Shown here: positions 52,159 through 61,165 of the stretch, in pieces
How positions within the stretch are numbered: position 1 is the first letter of the stretch
How the letters are laid out: every line of letters begins with the position of its first letter
From: Lachnoclostridium sp. An14
GTDB lineage: Bacteria; Bacillota; Clostridia; Lachnospirales; Lachnospiraceae
DNA length: 64,000 nt
Direction: 5' to 3'
Assembly (NCBI RefSeq): GCF_002160755.1
Contig: NZ_NFLE01000008.1
Coordinates: 1-64,000, forward strand
The notes under the pieces: model-generated
What the model was told of the DNA's origin: nothing
The model's input: only the letters and a program-made list of their open reading frames with translations
The model's database searches: none
Translations under genes and position numbers: made by a program

Positions 52159-52422
52159 ATGGAAGAACGGATCATCATGACGGATGAAAACGGAGAGTCC
52201 GTGGAATTTTATGTGCTGGAGGAAACCAGGCTCCACGGGCGCAATTACCTCCTGGTGACAGACGCGGGGGAGGACGAGGACGGCGAATGCTACATCCTTC
52301 GGGATATGTCCCGCGGGGAGGACCCGGAGGCCGTATACGAGTTCGTGGAGGACGAGGCGGAGTTAGACGGGCTGTACCGGATCTTTTCAGAGCTTCTGGA
52401 TGACGTGGATTTGGAAAAGTGA
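52159..52422 (+). CDS. DUF1292 family protein
   Basis: 87 aa from ATG 52159 (GGAGAAGATGG upstream). EERIIMTDENGESVEFYVLE, RNYLLVTDAGEDEDGECYIL and VYEFVEDEAELDGLYRIFSE; acidic throughout. This is the YrzB/DUF1292 family whose function is unknown and that travels with ireB and ruvX. Gene order preserved here. Confidence 0.9.
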   Translation: MEERIIMTDENGESVEFYVLEETRLHGRNYLLVTDAGEDEDGECYILRDMSRGEDPEAVYEFVEDEAELDGLYRIFSELLDDVDLEK

Positions 52423-52443
52423 CACGGGAGAAAGGAAGTGCGT

Positions 52444-52890
52444 ATGAATCAGGAGGATTTTAAAGAGCTGCTGCGGGAAAAGGGGCTGAAGGTGACATCC
52501 CAAAGGCTCCTGGTGCTTCAGATGATGGCTGAGCACCCCGGAGAGCACCTGACGACAGAACAGATCTATGATCTGGTGAGAGAGACAAACCCGGAGATCG
52601 GGTTGGCGACGATTTACAGGACGGTACAGGTCCTGGTGGACCTGCATTTGATTGACAAGATCAGCTTTGACGACGACGTCGCCCGTTACGAGCTGAGGAG
52701 CAAAAACACCAAGCACCACCATCACCATGCCATCTGCTTAAGCTGCGGCAAGGTATTTTCTTTTGAGGACGATTTGCTTGAGAATCTGGAGGCGGCCGTG
52801 GAGGACCGTCTGGGATTTGCGGTGGTGGACCACGAGGTGAAACTGTATGGATACTGCAAGAACTGCAGAGAAAAAATGGAACGAGATTGA
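52444..52890 (+). CDS. Fur/PerR family metal-responsive repressor
   Basis: 148 aa from ATG 52444; the upstream GTG 52438 is rejected since AAAGGA fits the ATG. Winged-helix domain LREKGLKVTSQRLLVLQMM, EHPGEHLTTEQIYDLVRE and IGLATIYRTVQVLVDL; metal-binding part with KHHHHHAICLSCGKVFSFED (CxxC plus His-rich stretch) and YCKNCREK. Whether it is Fur, PerR or Zur cannot be told from sequence. A run of five His (residues about 87-91) is prominent. Encoded upstream of RNase J. Confidence 0.93.
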   Translation: MNQEDFKELLREKGLKVTSQRLLVLQMMAEHPGEHLTTEQIYDLVRETNPEIGLATIYRTVQVLVDLHLIDKISFDDDVARYELRSKNTKHHHHHAICLSCGKVFSFEDDLLENLEAAVEDRLGFAVVDHEVKLYGYCKNCREKMERD

Positions 52891-52909
52891 TTTTTGGAGG
52901 TTATGAATT

Positions 52910-54589
52910 TTGAGAAAACAGAAAAATGAAAATAAAGCGGGGAAATTAAAAGTCATTCCCTTGGGCGGAATGGAACAGATCGGAATGAACATCACCGCTA
53001 TCGAATATGAGGACAGCATTATTGTGGTGGACTGCGGATTGGCGTTCCCCACAGACGATATGCTGGGAATCGACCTGGTGATCCCGGATGTCTCCTACTT
53101 AAAGCAGAACATCCAGAAGGTCAAGGGATTTGTGATCACCCACGGCCACGAGGATCACATCGGCGCCCTGCCCTACATTTTACAGCAGGTAAACGTACCG
53201 GTGTACGGCACCAAGCTGACCATCGGCCTGATCAACAATAAATTAAAAGAGCACAATCTCTTAAAAAATACCAAGAGAAAGGTGGTAAAGCACGGCCAGT
53301 CCATCAACCTGGGATGTTTCCGGGTAGAGTTTATCAAGATCAACCACAGCATCGTGGACGCCTGCGCCCTGGCCATCTTCTCACCGGCGGGCATTCTGCT
53401 TCACACCGGTGACTTTAAAATCGACTACACCCCGGTGTTCGGCGAGCCGGCAGATCTGCAGAGATTGGCGGAGCTGGGCAAAAAAGGCGTTCTGGCCATG
53501 CTCTGCGAGAGCACCAATGCCACGAAACCCGGCTTTACCATGTCCGAGCGCACCGTAGGCAAGACCTTCGACACCATTTTCAACGAGCACCGCAACAACC
53601 GGATCCTGGTGGCCACCTTCGCCTCCAACGTGGACCGGGTGCGCCAGATCATCAATTCCGCTTACAAGTACGGCAGAAAGGTCGTGATCGAGGGCCGTTC
53701 CATGGTGAACGTGATCGGCACCGCCACGGAGCTTGGCTATATCAAGATTCCGGAGGGGACCCTCATCGACATCGACCAGTTAAAGAACTATAAGCCGGAG
53801 CAGACCGTGCTCATCACCACAGGAAGCCAGGGCGAGGCTATGGCAGCCCTGTCCCGGATGGCCTCCGGCCTTCACAAGAAGGTCTCCATCCGTCCCAAGG
53901 ACGTGGTGATCTTAAGCTCCCACCCCATTCCCGGAAACGAGAAGGCGGTGGCCAACGTCATCAATGAGCTGTCCATGAAGGGGGCGGAGGTGATCCACGA
54001 GGACACCCACGTTTCCGGACACGCCTGCCAGGAGGAGATCAAGCTGATGTACTCCCTGGTGAAACCGAAATACGCCATCCCGATCCACGGAGAGTACCAT
54101 CACCGCATGGCCAATAAAAACCTTGCCCTGGAGATGGGCATTCCGAAGGAGAACATCATTATGATGAACTCCGGAGACGTGATTGAGCTCAGCGAGGATT
54201 CCTGGCACAGCGCCGGCCGCGTGCAGTCCGGCAGCATCCTGGTGGACGGCCTGGGCGTAGGCGATGTGGGAAATATCGTGCTGAGAGACCGGCAGAACCT
54301 GGCCCAGAACGGCATTATCATCATTGTGCTAACTCTGGAGAAGTACAGCGGCCAGCTCCTTGCCGGGCCGGACATCGTGTCCAGAGGCTTTGTGTATGTG
54401 AGAGAGTCGGAGGACCTCATGGGCGAGGCCAGAAAAGTGGTGCTGGACGCCGTGGAGGACTGTCTCTATCATCATGTAAACGACTGGGGCAAGATCAAGA
54501 ACATCATTCGGGACAGCTTAAGCGACTTTTTGTGGAAGAAGATGAAACGCAATCCCATGATCCTGCCCATCATCATGGAAGTGGAGTAA
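52910..54589 (+). CDS. rnj: Ribonuclease J
   Basis: 559 aa from TTG 52910 with GGAGGTTATG upstream; no in-frame ATG nearby fits better. Metallo-beta-lactamase core with LGGMEQIGMNITAIEYEDSI, the metal motif HGHEDHIGALPY and GILLHTGDFKIDYTPV; beta-CASP domain with STNATKPGFTMSERTVGKTF, GRSMVNVIGTATELG and the RMASGLHKKVSIRPKDVVIL block. RNase J is a 5'-3' exonuclease and endonuclease in mRNA decay and rRNA maturation. Usual length for RNase J. Confidence 0.96.
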   Translation: MRKQKNENKAGKLKVIPLGGMEQIGMNITAIEYEDSIIVVDCGLAFPTDDMLGIDLVIPDVSYLKQNIQKVKGFVITHGHEDHIGALPYILQQVNVPVYGTKLTIGLINNKLKEHNLLKNTKRKVVKHGQSINLGCFRVEFIKINHSIVDACALAIFSPAGILLHTGDFKIDYTPVFGEPADLQRLAELGKKGVLAMLCESTNATKPGFTMSERTVGKTFDTIFNEHRNNRILVATFASNVDRVRQIINSAYKYGRKVVIEGRSMVNVIGTATELGYIKIPEGTLIDIDQLKNYKPEQTVLITTGSQGEAMAALSRMASGLHKKVSIRPKDVVILSSHPIPGNEKAVANVINELSMKGAEVIHEDTHVSGHACQEEIKLMYSLVKPKYAIPIHGEYHHRMANKNLALEMGIPKENIIMMNSGDVIELSEDSWHSAGRVQSGSILVDGLGVGDVGNIVLRDRQNLAQNGIIIIVLTLEKYSGQLLAGPDIVSRGFVYVRESEDLMGEARKVVLDAVEDCLYHHVNDWGKIKNIIRDSLSDFLWKKMKRNPMILPIIMEVE

Positions 54590-54601
54590 GAGAGGTTATT
54601 T

Positions 54602-54994
54602 ATGAGCAGAGGAAGCAGCGGGCAGAGCGCAGCGGGAGCGGCTCTGGGAGCAGTGGTGAAAATCCTGGTCTACGGAGCCATCCTGGTACTTCTGGCGGGG
54701 GGAGCAAAAAAAGGCTACGAGTTCGGCCGGGAGATTTTCTGCCCCGCTGCCGTGAGCGGTGAGCCGGGGGTGGCCCGGCAGGTCACCATCGGGGAAGGCA
54801 ATACCGCCTCCCAGATCGCCGCGGCTCTGGAGGACAATGGTCTGATTGAGAACCGTCTGATCTTTGTCATCCAGGCCAAGCTGTATGAAATCGAGTTCCA
54901 GCCCGGCACGTACGTGCTCAGCACCGCCATGGACTCCAGGGAGATCCTGGATGTGCTCAGCGGGGCGGTGAACACGGAGGAGGGCGAAGAATGA
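54602..54994 (+). CDS. Short MltG-like (YceG) protein without catalytic domain
   Basis: 130 aa, ATG 54602. N-terminal hydrophobic helix KILVYGAILVLLAGG, then VTIGEGNTASQIAAALEDNG, LIENRLIFVIQAKLYEIEFQ and PGTYVLSTAMDSREILDVLS: this is the LysM-like opening of MltG, the endolytic transglycosylase that limits glycan strand length. The catalytic YceG domain (about 200 residues more) is absent. In B. subtilis the full MltG lies at this place between yrzB and trmR, so the position is syntenic. It overlaps trmR by ATGA. Confidence 0.8.
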   Translation: MSRGSSGQSAAGAALGAVVKILVYGAILVLLAGGAKKGYEFGREIFCPAAVSGEPGVARQVTIGEGNTASQIAAALEDNGLIENRLIFVIQAKLYEIEFQPGTYVLSTAMDSREILDVLSGAVNTEEGEE

Positions 54995-55635
54995 TCACAG
55001 ACGAGAGAATCGCGGACTACATCCGTTCCCTGGACCGGGGAAACGGGCCGTTTTTGGACCGGATTGAGAGAGACGCGAGACGAGAGGAGGTGCCGATTAT
55101 CCGAAAGGAGACGTCGGCACTTTTAAAGACCCTGGTGGCGGCAGGCCGCCCGAAACGGATCCTGGAGGTGGGGACGGCGGTGGGATACTCCGCCCTGCTC
55201 ATGTGCCAGGCCATGCCGGAGGACTGTCATATCACCACCATCGAAAAGTTTCCCCCCAGAATCGCCGCGGCCAGGGAGCATTTCCGGGAAGCGGGAGAGG
55301 AAGGGCGGATCACCCTTTTAGAGGGGGACGCGGAAGAATTTTTAAGGACCTTAAAAGGGCCCTTTGACTTTGTGTTTATGGACGCGGCCAAGGGGCAGTA
55401 CATCCACTGGCTGCCCATGATCCTGGAGCTGATGCCGGTGGGAGGGATCCTGCTCTCTGACAACGTGCTCCAGGACGGAGACATCATCCAGTCCCGGTTC
55501 GCGGTGGAGCGGCGGGACCGGACCATTCACAAGCGGATGCGGGAATACCTCCGCGCCCTCACGGGAAACGACCGTCTGCAGACCTCTGTGCTGCCGGTGG
55601 GCGACGGGGCCGCTGTGAGCGTGAAAATCCGCTGA
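54991..55635 (+). CDS. trmR: O-methyltransferase TrmR (tRNA mo5U34)
   Basis: 214 aa, ATG 54991 overlapping the previous gene. SAM motif RILEVGTAVGYSALLMCQAM, ITTIEKFPPRIAAAREHF, FDFVFMDAAKGQYIHWLPMI and GGILLSDNVLQDGDIIQSRF. In B. subtilis TrmR (YrrM) converts 5-hydroxyuridine at position 34 of tRNA to 5-methoxyuridine. The partner hydroxylase-type protein is the next gene. Confidence 0.9.
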   Translation: MITDERIADYIRSLDRGNGPFLDRIERDARREEVPIIRKETSALLKTLVAAGRPKRILEVGTAVGYSALLMCQAMPEDCHITTIEKFPPRIAAAREHFREAGEEGRITLLEGDAEEFLRTLKGPFDFVFMDAAKGQYIHWLPMILELMPVGGILLSDNVLQDGDIIQSRFAVERRDRTIHKRMREYLRALTGNDRLQTSVLPVGDGAAVSVKIR

Positions 55636-55650
55636 CGAGAGAGGAAGAAC

Positions 55651-56886
55651 ATGAGAGAAATAGAGCTTTTGATACCGGCGGGCAGCCTGGAGGTCCTGAA
55701 GGTGGCGGTGCTCTACGGAGCGGACGCCGTTTACCTGGGAGGAGAGGCCTTTGGCCTGCGCGCCAAGGCAAAGAATTTTACCAATGAGGAGATCCAGGAG
55801 GGGATCGCCTTCGCCCACGAGAGAGGGGTAAAGGTGTACATCACCGCCAATATTTTGGCCCACAACGAGGATCTGGCCGGAGTGGAGGCCTATTTTGAGG
55901 AGTTAAAGGCCATCGGGCCGGACGCCCTCATCATTTCCGACCCCGGGGTGTTCGCCATCGCGAGACGGGTGTGCCCGGAGATGGAGCTGCACATCAGCAC
56001 CCAGGCCAACAATACCAACTACGGCACCTACCAGTTCTGGTGGGAGCTGGGGGCCAAGCGGGTGGTTTCCGCCAGGGAGCTGTCCCTGAAGGAAATCCGG
56101 GAGATCCGGGACCGCATTCCGGAGGAGATGCAGATTGAGAGTTTCATCCACGGGGCCATGTGCATTTCCTATTCCGGGCGCTGCCTTTTAAGCAATTTCC
56201 TCACCGGGCGGGACGCCAACCAGGGCGCCTGCACCCACCCCTGCCGCTGGAAATACTCCCTGGTGGAGGAGACGCGGCCGGGAGAGTATTTCCCGGTGGA
56301 GGAGAACGACAGGGGCACCTTTATTTTCAACTCCAAGGACCTGTGCATGATCGAGCACATCCCGGAGATGATGGAGGCCGGCATCGACAGCTTTAAGATC
56401 GAAGGTCGGATGAAAACGGCCCTCTACGTGGCTACGGTGACCCGGGCTTACCGCCTGGCCATCGACGCTTATAGGAGAGACCCGGAGGAATATAAGAAGA
56501 ATCTGGCCTGGTATAAGGAGGAGATCGGAAAGTGCACCAACCGGGAGTTTACCACCGGTTTCTATTTCGGAAAGCCGGGGGCAGATTCCCAGATCTATGA
56601 AAACAGCACCTACATCACCAACTACGTCTATCTGGGCCGGGTGGACCAGGTGGATGAAAGAGGGCGCTGCCGCCTGGAGCAGAAGAATAAATTCTCCGTG
56701 GGCGAGGAGCTGGAGCTGATGAAACCGGACGGGAGAAACATCCCGGTGACGGTGGCCGGCATCTGGGATACGGAAGGGAATTTCCAGGAGAGCTGTCCCC
56801 ACGCCCGCCAGATCATCGACGTGGTCCTGGGATTCGTCCCGGAGCCCTACGACATCCTGCGCCGCCGGGCGGAGGAGACAAGGTAA
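55651..56886 (+). CDS. U32 family protein for tRNA 5-hydroxyuridine formation (TrhP-like)
   Basis: 411 aa, ATG 55651 fifteen bases after trmR. The U32 motif ELLIPAGSLEVLKVAVLYGA, the block MCISYSGRCLLSNFLTGRDA followed by a Cys (NQGACTHPCRW) and a later FKIEGRMKTALYVATVTRAY are present. B. subtilis YrrN/YrrO (TrhP) produce ho5U34, the substrate of TrmR. Although the family carries the name peptidase U32, this context favours a tRNA role. One copy here compared with two in Bacillus. Confidence 0.88.
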   Translation: MREIELLIPAGSLEVLKVAVLYGADAVYLGGEAFGLRAKAKNFTNEEIQEGIAFAHERGVKVYITANILAHNEDLAGVEAYFEELKAIGPDALIISDPGVFAIARRVCPEMELHISTQANNTNYGTYQFWWELGAKRVVSARELSLKEIREIRDRIPEEMQIESFIHGAMCISYSGRCLLSNFLTGRDANQGACTHPCRWKYSLVEETRPGEYFPVEENDRGTFIFNSKDLCMIEHIPEMMEAGIDSFKIEGRMKTALYVATVTRAYRLAIDAYRRDPEEYKKNLAWYKEEIGKCTNREFTTGFYFGKPGADSQIYENSTYITNYVYLGRVDQVDERGRCRLEQKNKFSVGEELELMKPDGRNIPVTVAGIWDTEGNFQESCPHARQIIDVVLGFVPEPYDILRRRAEETR

Positions 56887-56925
56887 GAGGAAATGAGATA
56901 GCGGCAGTCCGTGAGGAGATGCCGC

Positions 56926-57055
56926 ATTCTGGTTTAACAGGGAACTTCGTTTCCTGTTAAACCAGAATGCTCCGCAAGGAGGCGCACTTCGCGCAAAGGA
57001 AAATGGCTGTTTACGCAGCCGCGCTCCGGCGCGAGTGTGCGCCAAGCGCACACTT
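56926..57055 (+). repeat. Dispersed structured intergenic repeat, full copy 5
   Basis: Opens with a perfect 16-bp stem ATTCTGGTTTAACAGG (56926-56941) / CCTGTTAAACCAGAAT (56953-56968) around GAACTTCGTTT; then GCAAGGAGGCGCACTTCGCG, GGCTGTTTACGCAGCC, CGCTCCGGCGCGAG and terminal GTGTGCGC-CAA-GCGCACAC with TTT. The first stem differs from the other copies although the loop is similar. Confidence 0.85.
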
Positions 57056-57059
57056 TCTG

Positions 57060-57187
57060 GTGTCATAGGAAACTGCGTTCCCCATGACACAAAAGCCTCC
57101 GGCGGGAGGCGCACTTCGCGCAGAGGAATATGGCTGCTGACGCAGCCGCGCTCCGGCGCGAGTGTGCGCTGTTGCGCACACTTTTTT
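57060..57187 (+). repeat. Dispersed structured intergenic repeat, full copy 6
   Basis: Nearly identical to 11567-11695 (TGTCAT stem, CTCCGGCGGGAGG, GCGCACTTCGCGC, GGCTGCTGACGCAGCC), with a perfect terminal stem GTGTGCGC-TGTT-GCGCACAC followed by T7. In tandem with copies 5 and 7. Confidence 0.9.
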
Positions 57188-57248
57188 ACAATATGGAAAA
57201 CTGCGTTCCCGATGGCACCGGGACGTTTCCGGCGGGAGGCGCAGGCCG
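57188..57248 (+). repeat. Dispersed repeat, truncated copy 7
   Basis: ATGGAAAACTGCGTTCCCG, then TTTCCGGCGGGAGGCGCAGG, ending before the middle hairpins. It directly precedes the ribosome site of the YdcF-like gene. Confidence 0.7.
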
Positions 57249-57287
57249 AAAACCATTCAACCAAGGATTCATCCAACAGGAGGAGAC

Positions 57288-58175
57288 ATGAGCTGGATAC
57301 TGGGGATCTGCAGCGTGCTGTGCTGCGTTTATTTTGCGGCGATCATGATATGTTCCGGGCCGGGGACGTCCTTTGCCTTTATCTGGCTGGTGCTGGCCCT
57401 GGTGTTCGGGGCGGCGGCCAGCGGACGGCTGGTGGGGCGGCTGTTCGGCGCGGGGGTGCCCCTGTGGCTGCGGGTGCCTGCCGCCACCCTGTTTGTCACA
57501 GGACTGGTGGTGTTCGTGATCGTGGAGATTCTGGTGTTTACGGGGGTGGCCCGCAGTGACCCGGAGGGGCTGGATTACGTGATCGTGCTGGGGGCCAAGG
57601 TGCAGAGGGAGGGGATCAGCAAATCCTTAAAAATGCGCCTGGACAAAGCCATCCAGTACGCGGAGGAGAATCCGGACACCGTGTTTGTCCTCTCCGGCGG
57701 AAAGGGGGCGGACGAACCGGTGGCGGAGGCTCAGGCCATGTACGAATACATGGCCTACAACGGGGTTCCGGAGGAAAACCTGCTCATGGAGCTGCAGTCC
57801 ACCAGTACGGTGGAAAACATCGCCTACAGCCGTCTGGTGATTGAGCAGGACGTGGAAAAGAGACGGGAGATGGAGGCGGAAAAGCGCCGCCAGGACCGGA
57901 TCCTTCGGATGATGCCTGTGGGGCCGGAGGGGACCCTTCATCCCTACCGTGGAAGCAGCCCGGAGGATTTTGCCATCGACGCCCCGGCCAAGCCGGTGCA
58001 CATCGGCGTCCTCACCAGCAATTTCCACCTGTTCCGGGCCATGCAGATCGGGAAAAAATGGGGCATCCCCGACATCCAGGGAATCGCGGCTCCCAGTGAG
58101 CCGTGGATGTTGCCTCATTTCTGCGTGAGAGAGTGCGCGGCAATATTAAAAGACAAATTAATGGGCAATATGTGA
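57288..58175 (+). CDS. YdcF/SanA (DUF218) family membrane protein
   Basis: 295 aa from ATG 57288 with AGGAGGAGAC upstream; the frame from 57162 is in the repeats. Three hydrophobic helices in the first 80 residues, then the DUF218 core: DYVIVLGAKVQREGISKSLK, FVLSGGKGADEPVAEAQAMY, STSTVENIAYSRLVIEQ and SNFHLFRAMQIGKKWG. An inserted charged stretch (residues about 185-230, EKRREMEAEKRRQDRI) is unusual. DUF218 proteins are linked to envelope integrity; catalytic activity is unproven. Confidence 0.85.
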   Translation: MSWILGICSVLCCVYFAAIMICSGPGTSFAFIWLVLALVFGAAASGRLVGRLFGAGVPLWLRVPAATLFVTGLVVFVIVEILVFTGVARSDPEGLDYVIVLGAKVQREGISKSLKMRLDKAIQYAEENPDTVFVLSGGKGADEPVAEAQAMYEYMAYNGVPEENLLMELQSTSTVENIAYSRLVIEQDVEKRREMEAEKRRQDRILRMMPVGPEGTLHPYRGSSPEDFAIDAPAKPVHIGVLTSNFHLFRAMQIGKKWGIPDIQGIAAPSEPWMLPHFCVRECAAILKDKLMGNM

Positions 58176-58216
58176 GTATACCAGGTTATAGACAGAGATA
58201 GAAAGGACGAGATGCC

Positions 58217-61147
58217 ATGAGAGATTTAGAAAATCTGAGGGGGCTGGAGGCCTATGAGGTGGAGACCCTTAAGGGAATTGAGGAGTTAAATTCCGCCGGC
58301 GCCGTGCTCCGCCACAGAAAGACGGGAGCGAAGATCTTCCTCCTCTCCAACGACGACAACAACAAGGTGTTCTGCATCGGTTTCCGCACGCCGCCGAAGG
58401 ATTCCACGGGCCTGCCCCACATCCTGGAGCACAGCGTACTCTGCGGATCGGACAAATTTCCGGTGAAGGACCCCTTTGTGGAGCTGGTAAAAGGCTCCTT
58501 AAACACCTTCTTAAACGCCATGACCTACCCGGACAAAACGGTGTACCCGGTGGCCAGCTGCAATGAGAAGGATTTTCAGAACCTGATGGACGTGTACATG
58601 GACGCCGTGCTCCATCCCAATATCTATAAGGAGGAGAAGATCTTCCGCCAGGAGGGCTGGCACTACGAGCTGGAGAATGAGGATGCCCCCCTGACCATCA
58701 ACGGGGTGGTCTACAATGAGATGAAGGGCGTCTATTCTTCCCCGGAGAGCGTGCTGGACCGCTACATCCAGAAACTGCTCTATCCGGACAACTGCTACAC
58801 CCAGGAGTCGGGAGGCGACCCGGAGGTGATCCCGGAGCTGACCTATGAGCAGTTTTTGGACTTCCACCGCACCTACTACCATCCGTCCAACAGCTACATC
58901 TATCTGTACGGCGACATGGATATGGCGGAAAAGCTGACCTGGCTGGATGAGGCCTATCTGTGTCACTACGAGGCCCGTCCCGTGGACTCCGCCATCCCCA
59001 TGCAGTCCCCCTTTGAGGAGCCGGTGGAGGAGGAGATTTTCTACTCCATCACCGAGGAGGAGCCAGAGGACCACGCCACCTACCTGTCAGTGAACACCGT
59101 GGTGGGCACAGATTTGGATCCCAGGCTGTACCTGGGCTTTCAGATCTTGGAGTACGCCCTGGTAAATGTCCCCGGAGCCCCCTTAAAGAAGGCCCTTATG
59201 GACGCCGGCATCGGAGAGGACATTCTGGGAGGCTATGAAAACAGCATCCTTCAGCCCTATTTCTCCGTGGTGGCCAAGGGAGCGGAGAAGGAGCAGAAGG
59301 GAGAATTCCTTACGGTGGTGAAGGGAACCCTGCGGAAACTGGCGGACCAGGGCTTAGACAAAAAGAGCCTGCGTTCCGGCATCAATTACTTTGAGTTCCG
59401 CAGCCGGGAGGCGGATTACGGGACGGCCCCCAAGGGCCTGATGTACGGCCTGCAGTCCTTAGACAGCTGGCTCTACGACGGGGATCCCATGATGCACTTA
59501 GCCTACGGGGAGACCTTTGAATTTTTAAAGAAAGCCGTGGACGAGGGCTATTTTGAGAGCTTGATTCGGGATTATCTCTTAGACAATCCGTCGGAGGCGG
59601 TGATCACCGTCAGCCCGAAGAAGGGCCTGACGGCGGAAAAAGAGGCGGCTCTGGCGAAAAAATTGGCGGACTACAAGGAGTCCCTCTCCGACGGGGAGAT
59701 CCGCCGCCTGGTGGAGGAGACGAAGGCCTTAAAGGCCTACCAGGATGAGCCGTCCCCCAGGGAGGAGCTGGAGAAGATCCCCCTCTTAAAGCGTTCCGAC
59801 ATCGCGCCGGAGGCGGAAAAACTGATCTGGGAGGAGACGGAGACGGACGGGATCAAGGTGATCCGCCACGAGATGTTTACCTCCGGCATCGGCTATCTGC
59901 GGCTGCTGTTCGGCACCGACCGGATCCCCACAGAGGATCTGCCCTATGTGGGCCTGTTAAAATCGGTGTTGGGCTACGTGGATACGGAGCACTATACCTA
60001 CTCTGATCTGGCCAGCGAGATCTATTTAAACAGCGGCGGCATCAACTTCTCCGTCACCTCCTACCCGAACCTGGAGCAGCCGGAGAATTTCACCGGCGTG
60101 TTCGCGGCGGACGTGAAGGTGCTTTATGAGAAATTGGACTTCGGATTCGGCATTTTAAAGGAAATCCTCACCGGATCCCTGCTGGACGATGAAAAACGGC
60201 TGGGAGAGATCCTGGGAGAGACCCGTTCCCGCGCCAGGATGAAACTGGAGAATGCGGGCCACTCGGCGGCAGTTTCCAGGGCCACCTCTTACTTCTCCCC
60301 CACAGCGGCCTTCAATGAGCTCACCGGCGGCATCGGCTACTACCATTTCTTAGAGCGGACGGCGAAGGAATTTCCGGAGAAGAAGGGGGAGATCATCGCC
60401 AAATTAAAGGAGGTCTGCGGCAAACTGTTCACCAGGGACAACCTGCTGGTGAGCTACACCGCGGGAGCCGACGGCTTTGCCGCCCTGGAAGGGGAAGTGA
60501 AGGCCCTGGCGGCCAGCCTGCCCGCGGGAGGGGACCGCTACCCCTTCACCTGGACAAAGGGCTGCCGCAACGAGGGCTTTAAGAGCGCCTCCCAGGTGAA
60601 CTACGTGGCCCGCTGTGGCAATTTCCGGGATCAGGGCTATGAGTACACAGGAGCCCTGCGGATCCTGAAGGTGATGCTCAGCTACGACTACCTGTGGCTG
60701 AACATCCGGGTAAAGGGCGGCGCCTACGGCTGCATGAGCGGCTTTGGACGCTCCGGCGAGGGCTATCTGGTGTCCTACCGGGATCCCAACCTGCGGGAGA
60801 CCAACCAGGTTTACGAGGGCGTGGTGGACTATCTGCGCCAGTTTGAGGCGGACGAGAGGGATATGACAAAGTTTGTGATCGGCACCATCAGCGATCTGGA
60901 CACCCCCCTGACCCCGTCCATCCGGGGCAGCCGCGGCCTCTCCGCCTACCTTTCCGGCGTGACCCAGGAAATGCTCCAAAAGGAGCGTGACCAGGTGCTC
61001 TCCGCCACAGTGGAGGACATCCGGGCCTTAGCGGACATCGTGAAGGCAGTGCTTGACACCGGTGCCTTCTGCGTGGTGGGAAATGAGGACAAGATCGAGG
61101 GCGCCAAGGACCTGTTTGGAGAGACAAAGAATCTTTACCAGGCATAG
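58217..61147 (+). CDS. M16C insulinase-type metalloprotease (presequence-protease-like)
   Basis: 976 aa, ATG 58217 with AAAGGACG upstream. The zinc motif is HILEH (residues 68-72), the inverted HxxEH of the M16 family, with NGVVYNEMKGVYSSPESVLD supplying the distal Glu. Further family regions: VKGSLNTFLNAMTYPDKTVY and the second half domains. M16C proteins cleave oligopeptides inside a closed chamber. No signal peptide. Transcribed upstream of era with 18 bases between. Confidence 0.94.
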   Translation: MRDLENLRGLEAYEVETLKGIEELNSAGAVLRHRKTGAKIFLLSNDDNNKVFCIGFRTPPKDSTGLPHILEHSVLCGSDKFPVKDPFVELVKGSLNTFLNAMTYPDKTVYPVASCNEKDFQNLMDVYMDAVLHPNIYKEEKIFRQEGWHYELENEDAPLTINGVVYNEMKGVYSSPESVLDRYIQKLLYPDNCYTQESGGDPEVIPELTYEQFLDFHRTYYHPSNSYIYLYGDMDMAEKLTWLDEAYLCHYEARPVDSAIPMQSPFEEPVEEEIFYSITEEEPEDHATYLSVNTVVGTDLDPRLYLGFQILEYALVNVPGAPLKKALMDAGIGEDILGGYENSILQPYFSVVAKGAEKEQKGEFLTVVKGTLRKLADQGLDKKSLRSGINYFEFRSREADYGTAPKGLMYGLQSLDSWLYDGDPMMHLAYGETFEFLKKAVDEGYFESLIRDYLLDNPSEAVITVSPKKGLTAEKEAALAKKLADYKESLSDGEIRRLVEETKALKAYQDEPSPREELEKIPLLKRSDIAPEAEKLIWEETETDGIKVIRHEMFTSGIGYLRLLFGTDRIPTEDLPYVGLLKSVLGYVDTEHYTYSDLASEIYLNSGGINFSVTSYPNLEQPENFTGVFAADVKVLYEKLDFGFGILKEILTGSLLDDEKRLGEILGETRSRARMKLENAGHSAAVSRATSYFSPTAAFNELTGGIGYYHFLERTAKEFPEKKGEIIAKLKEVCGKLFTRDNLLVSYTAGADGFAALEGEVKALAASLPAGGDRYPFTWTKGCRNEGFKSASQVNYVARCGNFRDQGYEYTGALRILKVMLSYDYLWLNIRVKGGAYGCMSGFGRSGEGYLVSYRDPNLRETNQVYEGVVDYLRQFEADERDMTKFVIGTISDLDTPLTPSIRGSRGLSAYLSGVTQEMLQKERDQVLSATVEDIRALADIVKAVLDTGAFCVVGNEDKIEGAKDLFGETKNLYQA

Positions 61148-61165
61148 AGATACGAAGGAGACGAT

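Noticed and set aside
57011-57287. Open frames across the tandem repeats, including an upstream start of the YdcF-like gene
   Set aside because: They are carried by the repeat units; the ATG at 57288 has a perfect ribosome site.
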